Shown one piece after another: positions 12,925-23,590 of a stretch of 64,000 nucleotides of DNA; position 1 is the stretch's first letter, and each line of letters opens with the position of its first letter. The translations under genes were made by a program, and so were the position numbers. Under the pieces are notes generated by a model that worked only from the letters and a program-made list of their open reading frames with translations, did no database searches and had not been told where the DNA came from. The DNA is taken from the NCBI GenBank assembly GCA_032209605.1, contig JASFXZ010000002.1, positions 58,158,431 to 58,222,430 on the forward strand. Reading direction: 5' to 3'. Source of the DNA: Mactromeris polynyma (taxonomy: Eukaryota; Mollusca; Bivalvia; Venerida; Mactridae).

Positions 12925-13372
12925 ATTAGAGCTGTCATCGATAGAAACGATATCGAAGTATCATTGATATTTTTCCGTCGATCGATTATCGTTACATATT
13001 TTAAAAATCGATACTTATGAATAATAAATACATGCCTGAAAACGACACAAATGACCCAAACCAAAAATGGAAGTTGGTGCGCTGTCAAAAGGCTATGCCT
13101 AAAACTTCGCCGTACCTATCAAATGTGTTCAAGAAAATTAAATAACTGAAGATTATTCATATCATTCTTATTTAATTTGCAAAAAGCAAAATAGTTAGAA
13201 AACAAGATGTTTAGAGTAATATATAACCATGTAAAATACATAACTATAAGTGAAATTATATGATATCGTAAACTGCAAGCATGTAAAGGGCACTTTAGTA
13301 AACGATTCTTGATATATCGGTGTATCGTCGATATTTCTCAATCGATATATCGATATCGTCGATATGCACTTT
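12925..13372. mobile_element. candidate hAT-type MITE with ATCGATA-rich ends
   Basis: The left end carries TAGAGCTGTCATCGATAGAA with ACGATATCGAAG. The right end (13318-13372) carries repeated ATCGATATATCGATATCGTC. Such ATCGATA-rich subterminal ends are seen in small hAT derivatives. The inverted ends are imperfect and I found no target duplication. The frames at 12894-13088 and 13195-13485 are chance frames inside it. Confidence 0.4.
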
Positions 13373-13695
13373 GCAGAATCAATGAAAACTTGAAAAAAAA
13401 AATTCATTCGATAAAATGTCTTTTTATTATATTCATGTACAATATAATTGATACGCAAATACACTATATATTCAAAACGGCGCATCTCCGCGAATTATGA
13501 AATATTAACATAAACTCGTCATCTAAAACCGATAAAAACTCGACAAAGCCTAGTTTTTATCGTTTTTAGAAGGCTTTTTAATTAATTTAATAAAAATGAC
13601 CTATCATGTAAGAGCCTCTTATTTTGATATACAATTTATTTATGTTATAGTTATATTCTGTTTGAAGTTTCATCTAAATGTTATACTACAGATTT

Positions 13696-13873
13696 ACACT
13701 AAACGCCATTAAAATGCAAGTTTAGAATGTTGTTATTGTTGGAATACCTCCGAGTATACACACGATAAAATAAATATGAATAATAAATGAATTGATCGTT
13801 CTACCAGTCTCGTACAATATAAAACAAAAAAAAAACGTTTAAATGTAGCTTGCATTTTAATGGTGTTTAGTAC
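13696..13873. mobile_element. ~178-bp MITE-like element with 23-bp inverted repeats
   Basis: The left arm, 13698-13720 (ACTAAACGCCATTAAAATGC...), and right arm, 13849-13871, are inverted copies with one mismatch. TA lies outside both arms. The interior is AT-rich and non-coding. Confidence 0.65.
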
Positions 13874-14460
13874 ATATATAAATAAACAATAATTAACTTA
13901 TAAAAACTGTTGTTTATTTTCATTGATCAGTTGCTGACTGTTAAAGTGTCCCAGTCATTGTACACCCGCCATTACACGGTTTGTTATCTCGACAAATTAC
14001 ACAACCACTCTTGTCATATCTACTTAACTTCTGTATCTTAATGAACGTCTCGTCTCGTAATGAACAGATTATTGTGTCAAAATTGTTAACCTTAAAGCTC
14101 TCTACAAATCTGATTCGAAGTGGCAACTTGGTCACGTGCCAAATAGAACGTTATAATTACGCAATACAAAGTTAAGCGCATATTATCATGTCAGTTTTGT
14201 TGTAGACTCCTTCCTTCTGCATCTTCTCAATATTTTCGTTTTCTGGCGATCATATTTTCCGACACAACTCAGACACCCAGGCCTGTCTGACGAATGTTGT
14301 CGGTACAAGGCTCTAACTTGCTTACACATATTTTGCAAAAGGTAAGTTTGTCTGACACATTGAGATTGCCTAGAATTGTGCTTGCAGACTAGAATGTATT
14401 ATCGTCGCCCTCTCATCGCATCATACTATAGATAGAACAATGAAAATGTACTACTGTATA
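13874..14460. other. non-coding stretch
   Basis: I see only short chance frames on both strands (13941-14175) and no repeat. Confidence 0.45.
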
Positions 14461-15066
14461 ATTCCCCCCCCCCCCTCTAATAATGAGGGAAAGTGTAACA
14501 TTGTACAATCTCCCCCCCCCTCTAATACACAAGGCACAGTGTAACATTGTACAATCTTCCCCCCTCTGATACATGTGGCACAGTGTAATATTATACAATC
14601 TCCCCCCTCTAATACACAAGGCACATTGTAACATTGTACAATCTTCCCCCCTCTGATACATGTGGCACAGTGTAATATTATACAATCTCCCCCCTCTAAT
14701 ACACAAGGCACAGTGTAATATTGTACAATCTCCCCTCTCTGATACATGAGGGAAAGTGCAATACTGTACCACCGCCCCCCTCTGATACATGCGGGGACGT
14801 GAAATACTGTACCACCGTCCCCCTCTGATACATGACCGTCCCCATCTGATACATGCGGGGAAGTGAAATACTGTACCACCGCCCGCCTCTGATACATGCG
14901 GGGAAGTGAAATACTGTACCACCGCCCCCCTCTGATACATGCGGGGAAGTGAAATACTGTACCACCGCCACCCTCTGATACATGCGGGGAAGTGAAATAC
15001 TGTACCACCGTCCCCCTCTGATACATGCGGGGAAGTGAAATACTGTACCACCGTCCCCCTCTGATA
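14461..15066. repeat. 43-bp minisatellite, left array
   Basis: About 14 units, typical form GGGGAAGTGAAATACTGTAC + CACCGTCCCCCTCTGATACATGC. Units at the left end are more diverged (CACAAGGCACAGTGTAACATTG...). Reading it on the minus strand gives long frames in three phases (14413-15076). These are repeat artefacts, because the unit lacks stops in those phases. The same unit forms the array at 23171-23590. Confidence 0.9.
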
Positions 15067-15167
15067 GATGTGTCACCGGGTTGGGATTATTTAGTTAGTA
15101 CCAGGACATCAATCACCAGGGTCGGGGGTGGGTTAATCTGGCGGGAGGTAAACACAACCCAAAACTG

Positions 15168-15253
15168 CAATGTATGTATAATATATTGTTTTATTTAATA
15201 TGCGTATAAAGATAACGTGTACATCGAATGGACAAAACCAAAAGAATCATATA
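15168..15253. repeat. direct copy of the distal LTR end
   Basis: TGCAATGTATGTATAATATA and the following ~65 bases are nearly identical to 15456-15541. On the minus strand both copies contain AATAAA shortly before a terminal TTGCA. The copy lies outside the best LTR boundary, which suggests a partial second LTR or an internal LTR duplication. Confidence 0.6.
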
Positions 15254-15455
15254 ATTACTTAAAGCATAAATGTATTACATTTATAACATGTACATAATAT
15301 TAACTATCGGTGGACATAATATTTCTTTGTCTCTATGATTGATATAGAATCAATAACAACAAATACAATATAATCATAATTACTAAAACAGAACAAATAT
15401 TTACTTAATTAAAGGTTAATACAGTATAGAATAAAGAAAGTAAGTTATTTACCTG

Positions 15456-15790
15456 CAATGTATGTATAATATATTGTTTTATTTAATATGCGTATAAAGA
15501 TAACGTGTACATCGAATGGACAAAACCAAAAGAATGATATGTATTATCGATAAATGGCCATGGTTGATTTCTCCTACATGCCATTTATGATGAGAACTAT
15601 TTAAACATATCTCACAAAAAGTAAAATCACGCAAACTAACTATTTCCCAATCAATGAGGATTAACTCTGATGTTATAATGTAGCCTAGCTAGAGGGCATG
15701 GGAAATAGAAAATGTAAAAGACTGATATAATTACTATACTGTATTATGTTAAGATAAATAACTTAACATTATAAAAATAACTCTGCGACA
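15456..15790 (-). mobile_element. probable 3' LTR of the Ty3/gypsy element
   Basis: On the minus strand the segment starts TGTCGCAGAGTTATTTTTAT directly after a polypurine tract and ends in TTGCA, giving the usual TG...CA termini. It contains a TATA-like run near its start and AATAAA near its end. Length is about 335 bp. I found no matching 5' LTR on the far side of gag, so the identification rests on position, termini and the adjacent polypurine tract. Confidence 0.55.
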
Positions 15791-15793
15791 TAT

Positions 15794-15808
15794 TTCCCTC
15801 CTCCATTT
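15794..15808 (-). other. polypurine tract
   Basis: The minus strand reads AAATGGAGGAGGGAAA just before the TGTCGCAG LTR start. This is the standard plus-strand primer position in Ty3/gypsy elements. Confidence 0.6.
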
Positions 15809-16368
15809 AAATGTCGTCCTCGACATTACCCTAACTTATAAAAAATTGGACTGTCTTAAACTTAACTAATTTCCTTATCACAATACTGTATGAAAATAAA
15901 ACAGTACTACATTAATGTGTTTGTACAAATTAGTATATTATATAAATATCACTATACTAGCTATGTCTAATTATCTAATTGCATGTATAATACATTTAAC
16001 AATAATTAAACATAAATCCACATTGAGGTGGTATCTAATAATATCAATATAAGCTATATATTGATTATGCCTATACAAACTTTGAATAGTTGTGTTACGT
16101 ATGATTACAATTATAAGTACATATACATAACTTAGAGTCACGTGAAAACAATTGCAGTCACATGATCAGAAATAAATAACCAATTCAGAAATCATATAAA
16201 AACAACAATATCAATACATGGCTTATAGTTACATGGATGCATAAATATAGTTATATAAAAAATATCTAGGTTCACAAATCTTAGTCACATAGAATAAAAA
16301 AACACAACACAGCACTTAAGCATACAGTCCAACACAGTGTAGAAGTGTTGTGTCAAATCCAATCACGA
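15809..16368. other. element 3' untranslated region, AT-rich
   Basis: This is non-coding sequence between the pol stop and the polypurine tract, with no frame of note. Confidence 0.5.
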
Positions 16369-19300
16369 CTAGGTTCCGGCTCTGTACCAGTTCGGCGCCT
16401 TACGTTGTCTCTGTGACTTCCTCAGGGGTAAGCCTTGGGTCCCGGACTTTCTTCTGTGTGGCGGTACATACACTTGGCCCCCATCTGAGTCAGAGTGGTC
16501 CGATCGTCTTAGTCCCTCGTGAGATTCCGAGTGTTGATGGGAACTTCCGGTGGAAGTAGTTTCTTCTGCTGACGATTCAACAGGACTCGAGTCCGAGTCT
16601 ATCGGAAGGTGGTTCATGGGAAGTAAATGGTTTCTATGAAGGGTTCGCACACAGCTTCTGTCACTTTCGCGTCTTACACGGAATACTGGAATGTTTGGAT
16701 CTGGTTGTTGTTCAACACGATATATATATTCGCTCCATTTATCAGCCAGTTTATGCTTGCCTTTGAGGCCCACATTTTCAATTAGCACTCTGTCTCCAGG
16801 GACTATTTTCACATCACGGACTCGTTTATCGTAGTGTTTCTTAGCCCTTTTACTACTGTTTTCCGCCGTATAATTTGCCTTCTTATAGGCATCCTGTAAG
16901 TTTTGTTCCAAATGGGTCATGTATAATGACGGAGAAGCGCCGGATATCTTCTGATGTCTTAAGCCCAGGACCGCGTCTATTGCTAATCTTGGGGTTCGCC
17001 CAAACATCAGATTAAATGGTGAATAGCCGGTCGCTTCACTTACAGTTGCATTATATGCATGAACGAGTGATGGAATGGCCGTTTTCCAGTCCGACTTCCG
17101 GTCGTTAGGTAGGGTGCCTAGCATCTTTAACAAAGTTTGGTTGAACCGTTCACACTGACCATTTCCTTGGGGATGGTACGATGTGGTTCTGGTTTGCTTG
17201 ATGCCGGCTATCCTACAGAGTCTCTTCATGATATTGGAAAGGAAATTCTGCCCTCTGTCGCTGTGCAATTTTTCAGGGAATCCATAGTGCACGAAGAAGT
17301 TATCAAATAGAACCCGGGCTGTTGTTCTCGCCGTCTGGTTTCTGGTAGGTATAGCCTGTGCGTAGCGTGTGAAGTGGTCAGTTATCACTAGAACATGTTC
17401 AAAGCCACCCTTAGAAGCTTCCATTGACAGGTAGTCAATGCATACTAGTTCCATAGGTGCGGAAGACTGTATGTTGACTAACTCTGTGGCGATGGTCGGT
17501 GATGTTTTCCTCCGGATACATCGGTCACATTCCTTAACCCATCTAGCGACATCACGGTCCATACCGATCCAGAAGAACCGCTCCTTAACCAGACTAAGGG
17601 TTCGATCTCTTCCCTGGTGTCCCAGATCGTCATGTAACGCTCGGAATAACGTTTTCCTAACGACCTCTGGCAACACCAATTGTTGAACTGTGTTTCCTCT
17701 GATGGTTGAAACATGGTGCAGTATACCTTCTTGTAGGGACAGTCGGCTGAATTTTCGCAAGTATTTCTGGACTTCCGGCGCTTCCTTTTTGAAAACGTCT
17801 GTTGTTGGCGCGACTCCTATGCTGACTATATACTTCACCCGGGCTATCGCTTTATCTGCTGCCTGGCCGTTTACCCAGTCTGCCATTTGTACGATTGGAT
17901 GACACTTGTCTTGTATTTCTACCGGTTCTGCGTGATCTGTTGTGTCCCGGTCGGTGGGTTCGAGCACTTGTGCATGAAGAACTGCTTGAACAACGTCTTT
18001 TTCCACAACTTTTCCGGAATCTAAGACGATGTCTGTGTCGGTGCTTTCTTCCGCTGAATCTTCCGACTTCCAGTTTGGCTTCCTCGACAGGGCGTCAGGT
18101 TCAATGTGAGTCTTCCCAGGCCTGTAGTATATAGTAAAGTTGTAGTTGGCCAAACTAGCTGCCCATCGCTGTCTGCATGCGTCTAACTTAGCCGTCGTCT
18201 GTATGTAGGTGAGAGGATTATTGTCTGTTACGATCTCAAACGGGACGCTGTATAAGTAGTCGTGAAACTTATCCACCACTGCCCACTTCAGTGCTAAGAA
18301 TTCTAGCTTGCTGGAATGATAGTTTCGTTCTGATGGTTTTAAGCTTCTACTAGCGTACGCTACTACCCGCTCTGTCCCGTCCTCGGTCTGATACAACACA
18401 GCTCCAAGTCCTTTCAATGATGCGTCAGTTTTGAGTTTGAAGGGGCGACTATAGTCCGCGTATGCCAAAACTGGAGCTTCGCATAGTTTGAGGATAACCG
18501 TGTCAAACGCTGTTTGGTGCTGGGTCTCCCACTTAAATGACTTTCTTTTAGGTTTGTTCTTAGAAATCCCAGTAAGCAGGTCGTTCAATGGTCGTATAAT
18601 TGTTGAAAAATCTTTGATGAACTTACGATAATATCCTGCAAACCCAAGAAAACTTCTCACTTCCTTAATTTTAGTAGGTACTGGCCATGTTCTGATGGTT
18701 TCTGTTTTGTCAGGATCGGTTTTGATGCCTTCCCTGGAGACAACGTGTCCAAGGTAAGTAACGTGATCTAAGAGGAATTCGCACTTTGATGCCTTCAATT
18801 TAAGGTTGTATGTCTTCAGTTGTTGAAACACGGCGTCTAGACGCCGAAGGTGTTCTTCAAATGTAGACGAGAAAACAATAATGTCGTCTAAATAAATGAG
18901 GCACTCTTTTAGATTCAGAGAACCCATACAGCGTTCCATAAGTCGTTGAAACGTGGCTGGCGCATTACAAAGGCCAAACGGCATCCGGTTGCACTCATAG
19001 AATCCAAGGTTTCCGACCTGGAAGGCTGTTTTCTCTTTATCCTCTTCTTGGACTTCCACTTGCCAATATCCAGATTTTAGATCGAGTTTTGAGAAGTATT
19101 TGGCTCCTGCGAGAAGATGTAGGGTGTCGTCGATTCGTGGAAGGGGGTAGGCGTCTTTATGAGTCTTGGCATTTAACTTCCGGTAGTCAAGACAAAATCT
19201 TATTGACCCGTCCTTCTTCCTAACTATTACCACATTGGAGGAGAAGGGACTGTGTGAGGGTCGAATAGCCCCCATGGCTAGCATCTCTTGGACATGTTCC

Positions 19301-20325
19301 CTTACCTCGTCAATCAATCCAGGAGGTATTTTTCGATAAGGCTCTTTGAATGGTTCCTGTTTGTCTAAGTTAATCTTATGTTTTACGACGTCGGTGTTAC
19401 CTATATCTAGAGGCCCTTGAGAAAATACGTCTTTCCATTTCCATAGTAAGTTTTCCATCTTGGATTTGTCTTCTTCTTCTAAATGATCTAGCTTTACGTT
19501 AATGTTGTTAAGGAATTCTTGTTTAGATTGATGAGTTTCAGTAGGTGTGGAGTTATGCTTCGTGTTGTTACTGGTTTCAGGTTTCATTGATCTTAGGACT
19601 TTCGCTTCTTGTAGTTCACAAAGTACAGATCTAGGTTCTATGGAAAGCGGTTTAGCGGACATGTTGAAAATCTTAACTGGTACCCTAACAGTACTCTTCT
19701 GGCCCTCTGTTTGCACTACTCTTGGACATATACCCATTCGACTAGTAGCGGTTGAAGTTTGTTCAGTCACTGCTTCAGGACAATTTCTAGACATACGTGC
19801 CATTCCGGATAGTGTGATACTCTCAAATGGTTTCAACTCAATTGTGTTCTTATTCGTGCTCTTAACTGTTCCTACTGGATTTGCAGATATGTTCATGAAC
19901 GCTGACTTCCACACTTCTGGTAATTCGTCACTGTCACATTGTCTTAATAGTCTGATAACATTTGTTCCTATTATCATGGGTACAGAGAGATTGTAGTCAG
20001 TACTGTTAACTATAAGTACTGGAACAGTAACTTCTTTCATTATTCCTAATATGGCTATACTTGCTTCTATATATCCTTTGTATGGAATTTGGCTACCGTC
20101 GGCACCCACTACTGAAAGTTCGCTAATTTCATACAATTTAGGTTTACTGTGCATTTTATTAAAGAATCCTTCACTGATCGTTGTTATCATTGATCCACTG
20201 TCGATAAGAGCATTAGTTTTCAAACCATTCACATAGACTTCGGCTTCATTGGAATATCCGATAAGCCTATCCAAAAAATCTGATTTTATTGTGTTGCATG
20301 GGTCCCTGTTACTTTCGTCAGCCAT
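16369..20325 (-). CDS. pol: Ty3/gypsy retrotransposon Pol polyprotein (protease, RT, RNase H, integrase)
   Basis: The frame is 1318 codons, uninterrupted. Numbering is from the ATG at 20325. The retropepsin motif DSG is at 42-44. The reverse transcriptase carries YLDD at 478-481 (IYLDDIIVF). RNase H has an acidic residue in KTDAS (D634) and later VTDNNPL. The integrase has an H-H-C-C zinc-binding region around 895-940 and a D964-D1023-E1059 triad with the usual 35-residue D-to-E gap. The tail ends in a basic RQRKAPNWY stretch typical of Ty3/gypsy integrase C termini, and I see no chromodomain. The order protease-RT-RNase H-integrase defines Ty3/gypsy. The frame is open upstream of the ATG and overlaps the end of gag in the -1 phase, so expression as a Gag-Pol fusion is likely. 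No internal stop or frameshift was seen, which suggests recent activity. Confidence 0.97.
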   Translation of the reverse strand: MADESNRDPCNTIKSDFLDRLIGYSNEAEVYVNGLKTNALIDSGSMITTISEGFFNKMHSKPKLYEISELSVVGADGSQIPYKGYIEASIAILGIMKEVTVPVLIVNSTDYNLSVPMIIGTNVIRLLRQCDSDELPEVWKSAFMNISANPVGTVKSTNKNTIELKPFESITLSGMARMSRNCPEAVTEQTSTATSRMGICPRVVQTEGQKSTVRVPVKIFNMSAKPLSIEPRSVLCELQEAKVLRSMKPETSNNTKHNSTPTETHQSKQEFLNNINVKLDHLEEEDKSKMENLLWKWKDVFSQGPLDIGNTDVVKHKINLDKQEPFKEPYRKIPPGLIDEVREHVQEMLAMGAIRPSHSPFSSNVVIVRKKDGSIRFCLDYRKLNAKTHKDAYPLPRIDDTLHLLAGAKYFSKLDLKSGYWQVEVQEEDKEKTAFQVGNLGFYECNRMPFGLCNAPATFQRLMERCMGSLNLKECLIYLDDIIVFSSTFEEHLRRLDAVFQQLKTYNLKLKASKCEFLLDHVTYLGHVVSREGIKTDPDKTETIRTWPVPTKIKEVRSFLGFAGYYRKFIKDFSTIIRPLNDLLTGISKNKPKRKSFKWETQHQTAFDTVILKLCEAPVLAYADYSRPFKLKTDASLKGLGAVLYQTEDGTERVVAYASRSLKPSERNYHSSKLEFLALKWAVVDKFHDYLYSVPFEIVTDNNPLTYIQTTAKLDACRQRWAASLANYNFTIYYRPGKTHIEPDALSRKPNWKSEDSAEESTDTDIVLDSGKVVEKDVVQAVLHAQVLEPTDRDTTDHAEPVEIQDKCHPIVQMADWVNGQAADKAIARVKYIVSIGVAPTTDVFKKEAPEVQKYLRKFSRLSLQEGILHHVSTIRGNTVQQLVLPEVVRKTLFRALHDDLGHQGRDRTLSLVKERFFWIGMDRDVARWVKECDRCIRRKTSPTIATELVNIQSSAPMELVCIDYLSMEASKGGFEHVLVITDHFTRYAQAIPTRNQTARTTARVLFDNFFVHYGFPEKLHSDRGQNFLSNIMKRLCRIAGIKQTRTTSYHPQGNGQCERFNQTLLKMLGTLPNDRKSDWKTAIPSLVHAYNATVSEATGYSPFNLMFGRTPRLAIDAVLGLRHQKISGASPSLYMTHLEQNLQDAYKKANYTAENSSKRAKKHYDKRVRDVKIVPGDRVLIENVGLKGKHKLADKWSEYIYRVEQQPDPNIPVFRVRRESDRSCVRTLHRNHLLPMNHLPIDSDSSPVESSAEETTSTGSSHQHSESHEGLRRSDHSDSDGGQVYVPPHRRKSGTQGLPLRKSQRQRKAPNWYRAGT

Positions 20326-20348
20326 TTGACCCTCAATGGTGACATCTT

Positions 20349-21635
20349 CTAGTTTAAAGTTGGCTGGTTGTCGTGGGACTGACTATCATGTCTTCGGTCA
20401 GGTCCTCTATAACGTCTATTCCGTGGTCTGTAATAGCCTCTTCCTCTCTCACTCGGTTCTTGACTTTCTCCCTGGTTGTCCTGTGTATTGCCTTTGAGAA
20501 CTGCAACGTCTTGCTCTAACCCTTCAAGCTTAGCCATGATCGCTGCCAATGCTTGTTCTGTCTTATTCTCATCAGTAGCCACATTCAGTTGGTTGAGTCT
20601 TCCCTGTTTGGTCTTGTTTCCTGATCGTTCCTTTTGCATCTTCATCTCATGTTCTTCGGTCCTTACTTTAGTTCTCAAGTCTTCATAGGATATGGCACTA
20701 TCGAAATGACTTCTTGTAGCTTTCCTAAGTTCTTCGTTCCATAGACCCCTCCAGAATCTGTTTTTGAGCTTATTGCTTCTTTCTAACTGGGGTAGTGCTC
20801 GTCTAGGATAAGCTTGAATGATAAGTTCTTCTATTCTTAGACTCCATTCTACGACCGATTCTTCAGGTTTCTGCTCTGCAAGTAAGAATCGTGCAAGTAA
20901 ACTGTCCTCACTTGCTACAGTTCCGAAATTCTCCTCAATACTTTTTAGAATGTCATCCACTGATGCGTCGGTTCCTAAGTGTAGCATGGTTCTTCTAGCT
21001 TGATCTTTTAAAGTCTTACGTAGAGCTTGTTTCAAAACATGTTCGGAATATACGTGTTGTACACTTTGAAACTCCATTTTGAATTCGTCAAATGTCGATT
21101 CATTTTTTGGCACTGGTTCCTTCCCAGAGAATGGTGTAAGATTTAAGTTCATATTTGTCTCTGTCTTACTGCTGGTCCTATCTTGTATAACTCGCTCCTG
21201 TTCCCCCAATTGTCTTTCTCGTCTTGCCAATGATCTTTCCCTTCTCTCCATTTCTTCTTCCCATTTATCTATTTTAAGTAACTTACTCTCCAATTTCCTC
21301 TCTAATCGTTTAAGCCGGTCTTCATGTTCCGTATTCTTGTGTTCATGGGTACGTGAGTACTTCGGTGTACTGTTTATATGTTTTAAAGAGTGTTCCAGTT
21401 GTTTTATGCTTTCCTCTAATTTATTTTTCACAAGACTATCTCTACTTTCACTAAACTCTTTTTCATCATTTAGTTCATTGTCATCACTTTCCGAATCTGT
21501 CTTTTGAGGCTGCTGTTTTGTCTTTCTAGATGCAAGCAACATCTCTCGTTGTTCTCTAATTCTCGCTACTTCTCTCTGTGCTAAATCTTCCCAATCGTCA
21601 AGTTCCTTTCTACTACGACCATTACATGTTGCCAT
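20349..21635 (-). CDS. gag: Ty3/gypsy retrotransposon Gag-like protein
   Basis: The 428-codon frame starts at the ATG at 21635-21633 (an in-frame TTG lies 10 codons upstream). It stops at TAG 20351-20349. A charged coiled coil runs at about 103-152. A capsid-like helical region follows at about 165-325, starting LTPFSGKEP and containing FDEFKMEFQ and EWSLRIEELI. A second short heptad region lies at about 355-382. The C terminus is basic and Arg/Gly-rich (about 396-416). I see no CCHC zinc knuckle, so the basic tail probably does the RNA binding. The capsid part resembles PNMA/Arc-type Gag folds in layout, but that is an impression. It assembles the particle that packages the element RNA. Confidence 0.88.
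   Translation of the reverse strand: MATCNGRSRKELDDWEDLAQREVARIREQREMLLASRKTKQQPQKTDSESDDNELNDEKEFSESRDSLVKNKLEESIKQLEHSLKHINSTPKYSRTHEHKNTEHEDRLKRLERKLESKLLKIDKWEEEMERRERSLARRERQLGEQERVIQDRTSSKTETNMNLNLTPFSGKEPVPKNESTFDEFKMEFQSVQHVYSEHVLKQALRKTLKDQARRTMLHLGTDASVDDILKSIEENFGTVASEDSLLARFLLAEQKPEESVVEWSLRIEELIIQAYPRRALPQLERSNKLKNRFWRGLWNEELRKATRSHFDSAISYEDLRTKVRTEEHEMKMQKERSGNKTKQGRLNQLNVATDENKTEQALAAIMAKLEGLEQDVAVLKGNTQDNQGESQEPSERGRGYYRPRNRRYRGPDRRHDSQSHDNQPTLN
20352..20358 (-). promoter_or_regulatory. -1 ribosomal frameshift slippery site TTTAAAC
   Basis: On the minus strand, the last two gag codons before the TAG are TTA AAC, preceded by T. This gives T TTA AAC, a canonical X XXY YYZ heptamer in the correct phase. 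The pol frame is in the -1 phase and open across this point. I did not identify the downstream stimulatory structure. Confidence 0.75.
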
Positions 21636-21689
21636 TATGGATTTCTCACACCTCTTACAAAACACTTAAAGCACTATCACACGTTCACA

Positions 21690-22130
21690 CAACTTCACGT
21701 AGCACCACTATTTCAACTAGTACAATTCACTTATTACACCTATCACTCTTGCACAGTGATATAAAATGAGGTTTCACTTAAACACCACTATTTCCACTAG
21801 TGCAATACGCAACTAATAGCACAATACACCTAGCACGCTGATACAATGGTATATGAAGAAATTTCACTTTAACACCACTATTTCAAATAGCACAATTCAC
21901 CTATTATACATATCACTTTTGCACAGTGATATAAAATGAGGTTTCACTTAAACACCACTATTTCCACTAGTGCAATACCCCACTAATTACACAATTCACC
22001 TAGCACGCTGATACAATGGTATATGAAGAAATTTCACTTTAACACCACTATTTCAAATAGCACAATTCACCTATTACACATATCACTTTTGCACAATGAT
22101 ATAAAATGAAGTTTCACTTATCAATATAAT
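21690..22130. repeat. 170-bp tandem repeat upstream of gag
   Basis: Two full copies (21771-21940, 21941-22110) plus partial flanking copies. They share GTTTCACTTAAACACCACTA, TGCACAGTGATATAAAATGA and GATACAATGGTATATGAAGA. It lies in the 5' leader of the retrotransposon. It has no coding role. Confidence 0.75.
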
Positions 22131-22609
22131 GTTTCAATCGTTCACAAACATATGACATACATATATAATAATGAAATCTCAAATATCAATACATATCATT
22201 TTCATCACAAACCGATAGTTCAATAATAATTCATATATTCCACATATAACATTTCATAGTATTCTATAAGCTAGACTCGTTATTATACTTATCATATAAT
22301 GTATAAATCATGCACAAACATATACCATACCACTATCCTAGAATTATGAAATTTCACGTATCAATATGTATCAACTAGTGCAAAGTCCGCTATTGCATAT
22401 ATCGCAATTCTCGCTCATGTATGTGACTAAATATTGAATAGAACTAATGTACTAACAATTTACAGTATATACCCGTATCACACAATAATAGGACATATAA
22501 CTTTCTTAGACTTCTAAATCAAGTACGTTTTTGTCAAAGTCAACAGTATCTTTCCAATTAAGGTACAAGTCAATGATTACATATAAGTATATGGGTGTAT
22601 TCCTTTGGA
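22131..22609. other. non-coding sequence upstream of gag
   Basis: I compared it by eye with the left LTR and the 3' untranslated region and saw no match. No 5' LTR is recognisable here. Confidence 0.4.
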
Positions 22610-23100
22610 ATTGAATATGATAATAATTTCAAAATTATGAAACATGAATCATTAAACAACTTTGCAAAGCAATGTTTACATAAATATTGGTATATGAACT
22701 ATCCTCTTTAAATTTGATATAACAATAATTTCAAAATTAAGAAATATTACATATGATATAGCGTTGTTAAGCAATGTTTACATAAATATAAGTGTATGAA
22801 TTACCCTCTTTAAATTTGAAATATGGTAATAATTTCAGAAATACGAAATATGACACATGAAAATAACGTTGCAAAGCAATGTTTACATAAATATTGGTAT
22901 ATGGACTACTGTATGTGGAATGTTGTGTTGGAATTTGATATAACAATAATTTCAGAAATACGAAATTTGACACAAGAAAATAACGTTGCAAAGCAATGTT
23001 TACATAAATATGGGTGAATGAGCTACCCTCTTTAATTTTGATATAATTTCAGAAATATGAAATATGGCACATCAAATTAACGTTACTACGCAATGTTTGA
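22610..23100. repeat. tandem repeat of 100-116 bp units
   Basis: About five diverged copies, marked by GCAAAGCAATGTTTACATAA, followed by ATATTGGTATATG and TTTGATATAA.AATAATTTC. The short minus-strand frame over 22767-22991 is a by-product. Confidence 0.75.
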
Positions 23101-23170
23101 AAACATATAATTATAATGATCAGATAATATGAATGTAGTCAGTCTGAGTCAATAAGTAGCACAAGCTATA

Positions 23171-23590
23171 GGGGAAGTGAAATACTGTACCACCGTCCCC
23201 CTCTGATAGATGCGGGGAAGTGAAATACTGTACCACCGTCCCCCTCTGATATATGCGGGGAAGTGAAATACTGTACCACCGTCCCCCTCTGATATATGCG
23301 GGGAAGTGAAATACTGTACCACCGTCCCCCTCTGATATATGCGGGGAAGTGAAATACTGTACCACCGTCCCCCTCTGATATATGCGGGGAAGTGAAATAC
23401 TGTACCACCGTCCCCCTCTGATACATGCGGGGAAGTGAAATACTGTACCACCGTCCCCCTCGGATATATGCGGGGAAGTGAAATACTGTACCACCGTCCC
23501 CCTCTGATACATGCGGAGAAGTGAAATACTGTACCACCGCCCCCCTCGGATATATGCGGGGAAGTGAAATACTGTACCACCGTCCCCTCT
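23171..23590. repeat. 43-bp minisatellite, right array
   Basis: About 10 units in the same orientation as the left array. Most read GATATATGC where left units read GATACATGC, but the first right unit reads GATAGATG, as does the last left unit. The overlapping minus-strand frames (23120-23653) are repeat artefacts. Confidence 0.9.

Noticed and set aside
22660..23100. Similarity of GCAATGTTTACATAAATATT units to the LTR end GCAATGTATGTATAATATAT
   Set aside because: Only about 20 bases agree and the rest of the LTR is missing. Likely AT-rich coincidence.
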